Of a stretch of DNA of 64,000 bases, positions 1-13,089 are shown piece by piece (positions within the stretch are counted from its first letter, which is position 1; each line of letters begins with the position of its first letter). The position numbers and the translations under genes are program-made. Source of the DNA: Ricinus communis. Its lineage: Eukaryota > Streptophyta > Magnoliopsida > Malpighiales > Euphorbiaceae. The stretch is from the NCBI RefSeq assembly GCF_019578655.1, contig NC_063256.1:33342342-33406341 (forward strand), written 5' to 3'. Under the pieces are notes generated by a model that made no database searches, was not told the origin of the DNA, and saw nothing but the letters and a program-made list of their open reading frames with translations.

Positions 1-1325
1 ACATATCGAAATAAAGATTTAGAAATTCGGAAAAAGCAAACATGCAATTTGTGTAGGGAAATAATAATAATGATTGTATTTAATATAATGTTAACTATCA
101 ATATAACAATATAATATTTACTAATAATAATATTAAAATTATTTTCAGTAATTAATAATTAAATGAAATTTTTTATATTGCGATACTAATAATCATATTA
201 AACAAAAATTCTAAAGTAGCATATCAAATTTAGACTAAGCAATAGTGCAGAAATTATGTGACTTTAACTCACAGTTCTAACGCGTTCCGCAGTCCGCTCC
301 TATGCCTCGATGGAGCTGGTGGGAAGACTGGATTATCTAGTCACAGAAATATTCAACTAATAGACATTCTTAGATCTTTCCTAGACCTAGACTCCTAGAG
401 TAGACTGCCTAAAATTAATTTAGACTCCAGAAATTTGTCGAAAATTCGGTAAAACTTCCCCTAAATTACGGTATTTACCCTCTGTAAAACAGGTCCAGAA
501 CCTGCCAAAGACACATCAAATATGCTGGAATTAAATAACAGGAGCCAGGCCAGAAGAACTGCATTATTATTTTTCCGACTCCGCAACACCACAACATAAT
601 TAATTAAATCCAAATTATTTTTTAAAACTAGCCATCACAAGCAATTAATAGCCACAATAATTTTCTAATATTACAACATAATTTTCAGAGTCTAAATAAA
701 ATTATACCGAGTCGAATTTGCAATATTTCACACGTCTGGAAAACACCGGGGTCCGGAAGCCGGTCTTGCCAACGGTGTCGGAATTCGGATCCGGAAGCGC
801 CTACGCGAAGCTCGAGTTGGGGGGAGTTAGAAGTACAAGAATTTCGGCCAGAAAGTGGCCAGAAGGCGCCAGATCAGGGCCGAAAAAGTGCTGCTTCGGC
901 GACACTTCCCGAGGCTGCCGGCGAGGATTTTCCGGCGGAGCAGAGTCGTTTTCAGGGGTGGGTAGTCCGTTTCCGGCGTCGGATCGCCGAAAACACCCCG
1001 GCAGGAGGCCGAACCGACGATGGCAGCCTCCTCACCCTTGTCGACGCCGGCGGAAAGGAAGGAAGGAGAAGGGGGAGCTGCTGAGCGGCGGGAGGGGAGG
1101 AGAACGTTGGCGACAGCAAGCAGGTGGCGAGGAAGGTGGGGCCGCCGGCGGGAAGGAGAAGAAAAAGGGGAGGAAAAGAGGAAGAGGGAGGAAGGAAAAG
1201 AGGAGGGAGAAGGGAAAAGGAAAGGGAGAAAAGAGAAGGAAAGGAGAGGGGAAAGAAAAAGAAGAAAAATAATTTTTTTAATATTATTATTATTATTATT
1301 TAAGAAGAAAATACTAGATATTACA
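1..1325 (-). mobile_element. Long LTR (family of 18123-21075), reverse copy cut by window edge
   Basis: This is the reverse complement of the first two thirds of the solo LTR at 18123-21075. Shared landmarks are the block at about 270-350 (counterpart about 19770-19830), the block at 420-560 (counterpart about 19540-19690), and a GC-rich, purine-rich stretch at 720-1270. The element end reads ATATTACA at 1318-1325, matching the TGTAATA start of the other copies. The rest of the element lies left of the window, so its target duplication cannot be tested. The open frames in the purine-rich stretch are low-complexity and are not genes. Confidence 0.75.
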
Positions 1326-2829
1326 CAAACGATCGTGGTAACAGTATAATGTAACAATGCAATTTTCATAATATTAACAATAATTGAACAAGGATAACAA
1401 CAACAATAATAATAATAATAATAGTAATAATAATAATAAATATAATAGAATAAATAATAATATTAATATTAATATTAATAGTAATAAAAATAAATTTAAT
1501 AATACTTATATTACTAAAATAACCATAATAGTTATTCATTAAAGAATTGTATTTAAATACAGATATCACATAGACAGTGGAATATATGACTCTAACTCAC
1601 TGTTTTGTCAAATTTTTGCTAACTGCTCCTACGCCTCGGGTGGAGCTGGCTGGACCGACGGATTATCTATTCACGAAAATAATTAAGATAATTAAGTTAA
1701 TAAAATATGTCATAATTTATCCTAGGCTTAGACTTCTATATTAGATTGTCTAAAAAAATTCAGACTAGTTCCAACTTGAAAAAAATTCTTTCAAAAATTT
1801 GGCAAAACATTCCCTAAGATACAAGCGTTTACCCCCATAAAATGGGTCCAAACCTTTTAAAAATACTTCAAATATTCATTACATAATTATCAGGAGTTGG
1901 GTCACCATAACTGCATTATTTTTCTAACTCTACAACACAACACATATCTTAATTAATAACAGACAGTCCGACATTAACATTTATTTCACAAGCAGTTCAT
2001 AAATAATTCATAGTATCTAATTTAATTATTCACAACTATGATTATCACAAAACCGAATAATAACTAATCATACAAATTAATTCATAATATTTATAATTAA
2101 TTATCAATTAATTAAATTAAATTATTTATAATTAATAATTAATAATAATAATATTTTCTAAAATTATTAAATTTAAAATCCAAATAAAATTTACCGAGCC
2201 AAAAAATCTAAACTCTGCATATCTGAAAAACAGCAGGGTCCGAAAGTTGGTACCGTGCCAGTAGTGTCGGAATTTGTCGGAATTCGAATATGGAGACGCT
2301 TACATGGCGGGAAGTCGGAAAATATTGAAATCATGACCAACTCTCACCGAAGGACGCTGGATCGCGGCCGGAAAGGCGATGCTCCGGTGAGACTGCACCT
2401 CCAGCTCCGACGAGGAAAAATGGCGAGGAAGACTTGACCTGCAGGTTTTCGACGGTAGGGTGTGAGATTCCGGTGTAGGATTTGCCGGAGGACAACGACA
2501 ACAAGGTGATTTGGCGGCGGCAGCAGGGGAGGAAGCTTCCTCCTCTCAAGCAGCTTTTCCTCGACGACTGAAGATGGCGTGGTCGGCAGTAACGGGCTGG
2601 CGACATCGAGGGTAGCTCACGACAGGTGAGGGAAGGAGGGACGACAGGGGAAGCGACCAGAAATGGAAAGTGCAGGGGGGAGAGAGGTGACATCGGGGAA
2701 GAAAGGAAAAGAGGGGGGGAGGGTGGGGGCCTTGAAGGAGATTATTCAAGGGGAGGTGGAAAAATGTATATAGGCCCCTGCTTAAAGTATTTGGCTACAC
2801 TAAAATCTTTTTATTTCCATTATTATACA
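1326..2829 (-). mobile_element. Second reverse copy of the long LTR family, truncated
   Basis: This copy shares the conserved landmarks of the family at 1610-1680 and 1770-1910 and the GC-rich block at 2210-2750. Its end, TATTATACA at 2821-2829, resembles the family terminus. Its other side starts abruptly in the middle of the LTR, directly at the terminus of the copy at 1-1325. The simplest reading is that the 1-1325 copy inserted into this older one, but the other half lies outside the window. It has diverged strongly from the other copies. Confidence 0.6.
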
Positions 2830-2918
2830 TTATATGTATTTGCACACACATGCACCTAATTATTAAAGCAACAATTAAACATTAACTTAAACTCTTAGTA
2901 ATAAAGATAATTCTATAT

Positions 2919-3154
2919 AATAAAGTTCAATTTGGCCCTTCAACTTGTCACTCGAGGTCAATTTACTTTTGAACTTTGCAGTCAGGCTTAATTTAGCCTT
3001 TTTTCACGCTTTTGTATAGCATGTGCAACAAACTCGCTTAAAAAATGGCTAAATCGAATCTATTCAAAAAGTACAGAAGTTAAATTGACTGTAAATATTA
3101 AAAAGAGCTAAAGTGAACCTATCTGCAAAATTTGAAAGCCAAATTGAATCTTAT
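2919..3154. mobile_element. MITE-like element with TTCAATTTGGC ends
   Basis: The left end reads AATAAAGTTCAATTTGGCCC and the right end, reverse-complemented, reads AATAAGATTCAATTTGGCTT, giving imperfect inverted repeats of about 25 bp around a 235-bp element with no coding capacity. A related but more diverged element lies at 47704-47922. The superfamily is uncertain because no clear target duplication is visible. Confidence 0.45.
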
Positions 3155-3235
3155 TCTAATAATAATTATCTAATTAAAGTCCGACCTAATTAAAAATATA
3201 TGCTTACTACGTTTTTAAAAAAAAAAACTTAAACC

Positions 3236-3644
3236 TTGTTTAGGTTAAGAGATTCTAGAATTCATAAATTTAGTTAAAATTAATAAATTTAAAATCTATG
3301 AATTTGAAAAATTTTATCATTTGGATTAAATATGAAAATAATAGGTTAATAGTTCAATTTTTTCTTTTTATTTAAGAAATTAAGGATAATTTCTGAATGA
3401 TATAGATTTATTAGGTCATAATATTAAAATAAAAAAATATTATGATAATCTATAATTCTTTTAAAATGATGAATTTTAAAATCTTCTACCTTAGGTGAAA
3501 AATTAAAACCCTCAAAAATATGAAACTTTGGAAGGTGATAGATTTTTTAAAATTCATGAATTGAGATATTTTTTTATTTGTCAAATAATAAACTTAAGTT
3601 AAATCTGTAAATTCTAAAATTTCTTAATCCAATCTATTCCAAAG
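3236..3644. mobile_element. Candidate MITE with imperfect terminal inverted repeats
   Basis: The segment starting with CTTGTTTAGGTTAAGAGATT and the reverse complement of the segment ending near 3644 share about 22 of 28 positions over TTAAGA-ATT-TAGAATT-A-A-ATTTA. The interior is AT-rich and non-coding. The size (about 410 bp) and ends suit a MITE, but the AT bias makes a chance inverted repeat possible. Confidence 0.35.
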
Positions 3645-6090
3645 AAATATTAGCAATCTTAAACAGCTGTCTTAGAAAAATATTCTGGAGATTAGATACC
3701 AACCTAAATTCTAGTACTTCAATATAAAATAATATAATGTAATATCTCTTTAAAGAATATATTTCAGGATGTCATTCAATTCTTTTTTAATTGAGTTATT
3801 ACACTAGTGATGTCTATCAATATGTAATCACAAGTGTTCGAATTATTTTTATAGTAAAGATAAGTTCACCTCGAGGTCAATCTCTCCAAAAATTATAGAG
3901 CCGTTATTATAAAGACTAACTATCATACAAAAAATACTAAAAATAAATTTAAAAACTTTAAGCTAGTAGTTTGAGAAAGTAGAATATTTATAAAATAAAT
4001 ATAATAAACTATAGAATAAATATGCAATGATATGATGTATGAAAACTATATGATAAAAATAGTATTTAATCTAGCTAACTACTTAGTAATTCCTTTGTTT
4101 TACTTTAAGTCTAGATGATAAGATTATTTTTCCTTTAATTATTCAAATTAATGATGCAAGTAAAATTTTTTCTACTAATATAGATTGAAATAAAGATGAT
4201 GTTTCTAATATACTCAATGTAAAGATTTTCACAACAACTATTATTATTAAACTAATATGATGGTCAACTAATAATAATAACTGAAACTAATAAAGATATA
4301 AAGGTAAAGAAATCACTCATTAAATAAATAAATAACAAGGTTCATACATAAGTAAAAAAAGACTAAACTAAACACTTCTAAAAATTAGTCTAACATATTT
4401 AACCTGATGACTATTGTAATTAAATAGAAAGACATAAATACAAGACTAAAAGTAAAAGCTCTCTCGAAATCCAGAATCCTTCAAGTAGGAAGATGATTGA
4501 TCATCACTTTTCACTTTTTGAAAAGCTTCTTAGATATAAAAATAACAATTAAAACTATAACTAAAACTAAAGTGTTTATGGAAGATGAACTGTTAAAGTG
4601 TTTGTGGAAGATGAACTGTAAAAAATTATAGAGACAAGAATGATTAATAGATGCAGACGGAAGATGTAGGAGAGTAGATATGAGAGACCTCTTCTTCTCT
4701 TTAGAAGTAAATTTGTAGAAATATATATAAAGAAAAGTATTCCATCAAGATAAGTCTCTCTAAAAATAAATATACCCAAAATAAATCTATCAATAAATAA
4801 AGTTATAGATATTTTTATCTCCACAAATATTATTCCATAATAACTCTAAACATAAAATCTAATAATAATATAAAATGATTAAATTACCCATGGGCCATGC
4901 AGATTTCAGCTAGGCCTTGCAAATAGCTAGTCCACACATTTTAATCTTGGGTCTTCGATAACAACAACCTTATTTAAGTTCATTTTTTAGTATTTAGTTC
5001 TATATTTTCTTTTCTTTTATTAATATTATCTGAAATTGGATAATTAAACTAAAGCGAGATATAAACACTTATTTTCACTATATTATACATAAAAAATATA
5101 TTATTAAACCTCTAAAATACCTTAAATAACTATATATAATTTGAACCTATCATCCAATAATTCGACAAAAGCTCATTGCAATCACCAACAAATATAAGGA
5201 ACGATAATGAGTTGAGTATTTTTTTAATATTCATGATGAATTTAGATGGAATTAGAATTAAGAAATAATATTAGCAAGTAGTAGATACTCACTTTGATAT
5301 TAATGTTTTATTTGCATCTTTTAATATTAATTGCGTGATTTAAATTTTATAAATTTTCATTACTATTTTTTAATCTTATTATAATTAATTGTTTTATAAT
5401 TTAATTTGATTAATATTTATAAATTATTTTAAAATTTAATAGTTATAAATAAATTTGTTAACCAAATACTTATTTTGCCACCCAAATTCATCATATAAAA
5501 AGATATTCAAGAAGTAAATTTCCATTCTTTGATTAAATAGCTAACCATTAAATTTCATGCCTTTCTTCAAAATGTGATAATTTCGCTAAAAAAAAAAAGG
5601 TTAAATTTAATTAGCTATAAAATATAAATAAATTTATTAAATTCAAGTAGTATGCTGATATTAATAACCGAATTTAATATAGGTAACCGAATTTAATATA
5701 GGTAATGATAATAAAATTAAAATTAAAACATATTTAAATAGTTATATTTAAAACGAATTCATATTCGGATGTGTTTAGCCAAAAATGTCAAAACTCAATC
5801 CACTTGAATGCATTCGTGAATTTTGTCGACCGATTGGTGTAGTATGAGTTTGATCTAAAATCCATTTCCTTCAGCGATTTAATATTTTAGCTAAACCAAA
5901 TCATGTCAATGCATTTATTATTTAAATTATTAGAAAATGTCCTCAAATAAATCACTTAAAACCAAACTTGATAATCTAAGTACCCATACAATCCTTCTTT
6001 TTTTTCTTTTAAAAGAAACACCTCCCTTAAGGAGCCTTCTTTAGGCAGATCATTAAGGCATAAAAGAATCAAATATAATTAGGGACACCA
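3645..6090. other. AT-rich intergenic DNA 3' of the SPP gene
   Basis: I see no convincing gene here. The short open frames (for example 4576-4824) are low-complexity. The only small structure I can define is the 19-bp tandem duplication at 5666-5703. The 3' UTR of the SPP gene probably enters this stretch from the right, near 6090-6283. Confidence 0.6.
5666..5703. repeat. 19-bp tandem duplication
   Basis: The unit AACCGAATTTAATATAGGT occurs twice in direct succession without mismatch. Confidence 0.85.
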
Positions 6091-6283
6091 AATGTGGTCC
6101 TGCTATAAGAGGCTAAATTTATATTATTCTTCTTCATTTTTTTTTCCTTGTTTAATTCCAAAATCAGTTACACTGATGTGCAAGTTGCACAAGTTAGCCA
6201 AGATTAATCTAAGAGGCTTTTTGGGTCCTCAAAAAAGGAAACAACAAATTCTTCTATCCCATTTCAACAACAGTTTTTTTCAC

Positions 6284-9200
6284 TCACTCCACCTTTTTGG
6301 CAGAGTTGCTTTCGCTACTTTCTTGAGTCGATGCAGCAGTCTTAGATTCATCGAACTCCATCAACTGCACCACATCAATAAAAAGGATAAAAGAAGATCA
6401 GTGTCGCTCTAACATAGATATACTGACCACAGTTATTCTCGGATAATCCATTCTGCTAACAGATACAACTTCGAGCTGCGGATGCGCCTACTGCGTGCAA
6501 GTTTTGTGCAGTTGTATTAAGTAATAGGTGTCGATCCAACGGTTGAGAAAACGGTGCAGTAAGCAAGTGCTCATTCAATCATTATCAATCTACTAATAGT
6601 ATATTTTATTGGAATCTGTACTACAGAAATATGCACAAGGGATCAGAGAGCCTTCTGAAATTAGCTTAGTTGTCTTCTACAATTTTATTTCTATCTTAGA
6701 TATATTTTTTCTTTATTCTTGCCGAACCTTTGTTTTCCATCTTCCCAGAAAACAAAAAGGAAACCCAATTAAAGCAGCGAGTTTTAAGATTAGAAATAAC
6801 TAATTGCAGAACAATCAAAATACCAGAAACAGAAAGAGATCATAAAGGGTTTTGAACAAACCGGTTTAACTTCACCGTTCCATATAACATGAGCTGCTAA
6901 GAATCCTATTACAGCAGGTACGATGTATAGAAGTGCAGGCTGAAAAGAAGGTAAGAAAGCACAGCAATTAGTTTAAAAAACTAAATACTGCAAGTACCTA
7001 GCAAGATAGCATGACACTCTGCGCATGCATTATAAGGAAGAAAAAGAATGGAAGGGACTTGTAAAGTAACCTGGGCAGCTTGGAACCAGTTCATGACAAC
7101 AATTGTAAGGACCACACCAGCTGTGTATCCTAGAAAAGCACTCTTAAAATACTGGCTGTCTTTTCCTCTAGAGACATCAAATCTCAATGCCAGAGCTACA
7201 AAAATACCTGAAAAGAAAACAAATTATGATTTCATTCAGTATTACTTAAGCTGAATGAGTATGTAGTGGTAACGGCAAACTCAAATTAGCCCTGGAGCAT
7301 TGATGAAGGTAGGGGTTAACTGTGTATTGCAGTCAAATTTAACAGTTTCTTCTAACTCGCCATGTTAAAGGAGACTTCCACCAATAGCATATGTATGTAG
7401 TATATAAAAGAGTCCAAAGGTAACAGAGGTTTAAAAAAGGACAAAATGAAGTAATCCGCCACCCAATTCAAGTGGAGTTAGACAGCAAACATTCCATAGT
7501 TAAAAGGACAAAAAAATAAATAAATAAATAATGTAAATGAACTTGAAACCCACACTCCAAAAATAATGGAAAATTATGGTTCATTATCAAAGAATTAAAA
7601 GCTTGGTAAGAGAAGCAGTCAACACACATCTACATCAGACACCTTGAAAGTGTTTAGCCAACACTATGTGATGAAGCCCACTAATTTCCCAGAATTTAAC
7701 ATTCAAACTTGTCGAAAACTAAAGTATAAGACATAAAATAACCTGAAATTGCAACAACTTACCAGGGATAACAATGTCACCAAGCCCAAGCATCGAAAAT
7801 GGCCGTGCAGCATCTGCTGTTGGGAACAAAAGCTACAGAAGAATCAAGTAATTACTTAATTAGAACAATTAAACAAAAAAATATCAACATGCAATATCTT
7901 TCATATACATCTAAAACAAGGTCAGATAAAAATTCTATCAAATTGGAAAACTAACCTTTATAGGAGCATCAAAAGATTTTGCTACACTAACCATCACAGG
8001 AGTGAAGAAAACCCAGAAAATATCATATACAAAAAGTCCGGCCTGTAAAAGCATTAACCAAAGAATGTCACAAGAAATTGTCTGGATAGGAAATCCTCAA
8101 AAGCAAACATGCAGGTATACGATTTGCATTCAGTTTTTCACTAAACATCTGAAAGGGTATATAAAGGATTCCACAAGCATTAGGTTATACTAAATTAAAA
8201 GTGAAGTGGCTAAAACATAAAGCCAAAGTAATCATGTCAGATTCAAACAAAACAGCCTTTTCAGGAACGCATCAAAAGTCCCCATCATTTCTAAAAGCAG
8301 AGTGAGTGGCAACAACTTTACAAACTAAGTCACTCTTTTGTAGTTCATGAGCAGCACCAAGAACTAGTTCCTTTTCCTTTCCTGGAATGCCATGCTTGTT
8401 TCCATGTTCTATTGATTACAAGGGTGCAAAGATGATAGAGACAGATATCAAGCATGGAGACGGCAGTGCCATTATTTATAATCATGGTATAGGATATTAC
8501 TGACGTGTTGTATAGTTGAAAACTGCCAAAGGTGGGTAAGATGCTACATTTTATTGCAATCAGTTGAGATGGCAATTATCTTGTGACAGTGCATGGCGTT
8601 GGTGGTGTTGAGAAAGAAGAGGTGAAGGGACGTGGAGGCAGAATAAGAAGACTAATAAAATTAATTAGCATACTCATGCAATTAGAACTATAACCATCCT
8701 CCCAAAAATAAGATGATGAACAATTCCAAGATACAGATGATTCACTTGGTAAAATGGATCAGCATCCTTGAATTAGAGAAGCATGATATGCTTGAAAATA
8801 AGTCCACTAACAATGTCGACATACAAAGGATTTCCTTGCTGTAATTTGCTCAGTAGCTAAGTTAACTTATTAAACAGTCAGCACTAATATTTTAAAACTT
8901 AAAAGTTTCTGTTATAGATGATGAAGCTTTTCTGTGAAACATTATAAAAGTCCAAAAGAAATTTCAAAAAAAAAAAGGAAAAGAAAAAACACTGCACCAG
9001 AATAGATAGGGGAGTCAAAAAGATAAATTTGTGATTTCACTGTCTCAATCATATGAGAACCACAAGAGAGACCAGGAACCTTGTCTTCCAGAGTGGTCAT
9101 AAAGTCTTAAGACCGAGATATTTAAGAAAATTTATTTCAAGGAATAATGAGATAGTCTACCATTATAATTCTAGAAATGGCAAAAAGAAATATAATTATA

Positions 9201-12200
9201 GAAATAGCAAAAGAAAAAGTACCACTCACTATTATAATTCTAAGATTAGGCAATAGAAAAATAGAAAAATAGAAAAATAGAAAAATATTTTAAAAAAATT
9301 TACTCCATATTTATTAAAAAATATTCAATAGTCAAGTTAAAGATATCCACAAAAATAAAAATAAAAATTAAAGATTAAAAAAAGACAATGATTTCTTACC
9401 AAGAGGATGGCGCCAGTCTTAAAAGACCCAAGGGAAAGCATTTCAATTCCCTACCAAAATAAAAAATATAAGAAAAAATTAAAATGAAATCCTTCACTCC
9501 GAGACAATAAAATTCATAACCATTCCGACAATACAAATAGAGTAATCATTTTCATAACTTGTAAGAAGCAAACCACAGTCTGAAACAAGTTTCTCTCTTT
9601 TCAGCAATCAACACAAGCATTTCACATGCTTTTTTTTTTGTATAAAAATGACAATCTATAAGAAAATAGCCTGCTATTAAGGATAAAGCAGCACTCAAAC
9701 AACCCCTCAAATCATGCATTAGTAATCAAAATACTAAGCTGAAAGAAAGAAAGAGATTTGCAATTGCAAGATGGTGACTGAAAGAACAAACCGAAATCTA
9801 CCAAGCAATACTGGGTTATATTTGCACATGGCTAGAGATGATTTTTAAGCATCGTGATACAAAAACTGATATTGCAGGAGTAACTAAATTGAGGTGACCT
9901 TGCAACAGAGTGCTTGTGCAAAACTGTTAATTGCCTAAATTGATTTGACGATATGAAAACTAGAGACCATCATCATCTACAGCATCACATCAAATCCCAT
10001 AACATGAATAATTTCTCAAGAAACTAAAGATGCATAAAATAGGAAAATAAGACAATTGAGGAATGATATTTCCTGAATGTAGCCATACCTGAATACAGAA
10101 GGCCAAGCCCAAAATATTGTTAGCCAGCCAATGCTTCTGGGAAGCATACCATGCACAAAAGAATGTTCCAGGAATCGAGGCAACTATCTGAGATCTGGTG
10201 AACTCAATCTCCAAAGCTGTGTAAGAAAGGTGTAAGGAAAAACATCATTCTGCATAATACAAGCAAGATGTCAACTGCATCAAATAAAAACCCAGAGTAG
10301 AAGACTGATGCAAAATCTTTGACGTCTAGCCAACACTCACAAGATAAGATAACACTAGTGCCATCAGAAGGACACAAGCAATTAAGCATCCATTTCAAAA
10401 ACCAGTCAAACTCATCCCAATTGAATTCATCACCAACAGAGAGGTAAATTGAATAGAGTTGCTTGACATCTCCAAAACTCCCCTTCTACTCCCCAAGTCA
10501 ACTCTTAAAGTGAATAACATGCTGACCTCAATCATATATAAAGACAGTATTGTCTATCTACCAAAATAATATGAATAAAATAACTATACAGAGAACTCTT
10601 AGTAACTTTTCATTTTTTTCTCAAAACACAACACTGCAGCTTACTATAAGAAAATAAATTGGAAGCAATAGACTCCTCAGTGTGAACTTAGAAAACAGAG
10701 TTTTCCAGTTCAAACTCGAAGCTTTTAAAAATATGCACCATTTTGTAGCACTGCACTTGATAGACTATGACTATTAACAAATGAAGAAGCAAAAACTAAA
10801 TTTCTTTCCTTCAAGCACATTAAAAAGAGAGATATAAATAATCTTAAAAGAATAACATACAGCGAAAATATGGAAAATGCCAGGTAATAACATCATCATT
10901 CCAATGCTTTGGCAAATAACGCTTAATAGCTGGTAACAATGTCGCCCTGGAGGGAAAAAAGAAAGAAGAAGAGATCTGAAAATTATGCAAACAAAAAAAA
11001 AAACAAGGAAAACTGAATTGCGCCGTATATGTATATAATAAAATAACCCATACAGAAAGCACATACGAAAGAGCGATGATTCCAAGCACGAAAAAGTAGC
11101 ATGTCAAAACAGCATTAACCAAGTCTTTTGAAAGAAACTTGAAGAGTAAGAATAGCGACAATAACATTGCACTCCCAACAAAGGGAAAGCGCATTGCATG
11201 TTCATTAGACATCGTCTCCTGCAAGATTAAACATAAAGAATTTACCAGTAAGCTTGACTCAGAGCCATTAAAAGTACAAGAAAAGATTAACTATAATAAT
11301 TACTATACTTACTGCAGGTGGGGTTGGCTTGACAGATCGGTAACACCCAACATAAACTGCAAGACATGCAGTCAAGATGACATTTAAGTTTGGATCTACC
11401 TTCACAACAAGCGGCGCCAATGTCAAACCTGTATTCAAGATCATGAGCATAGCATCCACAAAAAGTTAAGTACATAAATATATAACTAAAGGCAGCCAAA
11501 TTCAAAACCTCAACAGGAAAAAGAAAGGTGCGATATACATTTATGAAACAGAGAGCTAACATAAGGACGCTTCATTGTCAACTGAGGGTCTATCAAACCA
11601 AAGCTTTGTAGTTTTCTTAGTCTAAAAGTTAGGCCATATTATGGAGGATGGTCCTATACTAAAACCAAAAACATGGATAGAACCCCAAATACCCACAGTA
11701 GCAATCTCCTTTCACTAGTATTTTTTTCATTTCAAACTTCAAGGGACAAAACAATGATGGAACATTTGGGGGAAAAGGTACTTTTAAGGATTACAAATAT
11801 CACTCAAAAAGAAAAAGAAAAGAAAAGAGAAAAGGTACATGGATGCACAATTACAAATATGTTTAAAAGTACCTAAATGCATGAATTTCCATTTCCAAGA
11901 AATGTTTTGGATGCAAGAAATTAAAACAAGTTGTCTGCACCCAACAATCTTATCTTACATTAATCTGTCACTGCCAACTCAATCCCAAAAGCTCACAGAA
12001 CCAAATCAGTCACCCGGAAGACATTAACCCCACCAAACTCAACAAATACTCCGTTGAAGAGCAGTTGAGATCAGTTGCATCTTTACATGAATCCTTTTTT
12101 CACCAGTTTTTTAAGTCAACAAGATTTAAATCTCACAAAAGCTTATTGGACAAGGAAAAACTACAAATGATAGATCGCTTATTTGTTGCCAAAAATCAAC

Positions 12201-12617
12201 TATTTTAACCTAAAAAACGTGATTGATAAAAATTAATTAAAGATGAGACAGTCCTGGTTCTAAACTGTACCTTTTACTTTCCCTCCTACTTAACTAGAAG
12301 CAAACAGAGGAGGGAGCTACATTTATTATATGCATCTTTGGGTTCAAAGATAGAAGCTAAAAGTCTTTAACTATTTTCAAGAAAAAATTCAAGCCTTTGA
12401 AAAAAATATATACACAAAAAATCTGCACATCCTTCAACCCATTAATATATAGACAAATTATCAACTTCATAGAAGTAAACACTACAGAGGTAACAAATAA
12501 CAAAGAATGAAGATAATGGCACGAGACAAAATTTAGAAAAGAAAATTAATAAGTTAATTAAAGAAGACAAGAAATACCTGCTAACGCAATATTGGCAAGA
12601 CGTTCACCGTTCTTCAT
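6284..12617 (-). CDS. SPP: Signal peptide peptidase (intramembrane aspartyl protease), 11 exons
   Basis: Exons on the minus strand: 12617-12578, 11428-11313, 11218-11067, 10946-10861, 10216-10089, 9450-9400, 8042-7956, 7832-7763, 7207-7071, 6939-6862 and 6364-6284. All ten introns are GT-AG and every phase joins, giving 341 residues plus stop. The protein is multi-spanning. It has the presenilin/SPP catalytic motifs: YD in FVYDIF (Asp198), GLGD (Asp239) and PAL (residues 290-292). SPP is known to cleave signal-peptide remnants and other type II membrane segments in the ER membrane. The tail is rich in Ser, Thr and Glu and ends in KKVE, a KKXX-type ER-retrieval signal, as expected for an ER resident. 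Length and motifs match plant SPP rather than the longer SPP-like proteins. I chose the ATG at 12617 because it opens the conserved short N terminus. No frame break is visible, and this is the only apparently functional gene in the window. Confidence 0.95.
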
Positions 12618-13060
12618 TATTCTTTTCAATTAGATTAAAATTGAGCTTACTATATAATCGTAATTATAGTCGCAGTCAAATTACTCCAGTAATTAACTCC
12701 AAGACTTTCCACAGCTCAATAATTTAGCGATCAACAACCTACAACTAAACATCAAAACAAAGACAAAATATAAGATCAGAATCACTAACAAACAATCTTT
12801 AAAAACTGAAAAAAATTTCCGATCTTTCATTCAATTATAGAACACAAGATTCATGCATATTTTAACAAAAGAGAAACCGTAACTTTTTCTCAGGAACCAA
12901 ATAGGAAATTAAAGATGTACCTGAGACGTGTCCCCTCCTTTCTCTCTCTTCACTGCACAAACAGATCGGAAGAGAAAAAGAAAATGCCAGAGATTTTTAG
13001 ATTTGAAAATTTTTTGAGAGAGGAGAGAGATAGGGTTTTACCCAAATGAAAGTCAGTTAT
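12618..13060 (-). promoter_or_regulatory. SPP 5' leader with a probable leader intron
   Basis: Upstream of the ATG at 12617 there is a pyrimidine-rich leader containing CTCTCTCCTCTCTC-type stretches (about 12930-13050). A good donor lies at the boundary 12918/12917 (exon end CTCAG, intron start GTACAT), which suggests an intron in the 5' UTR. Several acceptors are possible between 12640 and 12760 and I cannot choose among them. No clear TATA box is visible upstream. cDNA ends would settle the transcript start. Confidence 0.45.
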
Positions 13061-13089
13061 CCTGCAAGTAGAATTTTAATGGCTACACA

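Noticed and set aside
718..1369. Overlapping open frames of 109-184 codons on both strands
   Set aside because: They lie in the GC-rich, purine-rich block of a long LTR; the predicted proteins are Gly/Lys/Arg/Glu or Ser/Phe/Leu runs without domain character, and the equivalent blocks in other copies do not conserve them.
1366..1569. Hydrophobic Ile-rich frame (minus)
   Set aside because: Encoded by AT-rich trinucleotide runs; low complexity.
10774..11224. Long minus-strand frames of 103 and 126 codons
   Set aside because: These are read-through of SPP exons 3 and 4 into introns; the spliced model is used instead.
11673..12027. Plus-strand frames within SPP intron 1
   Set aside because: No domain, opposite strand inside an intron; chance frames.
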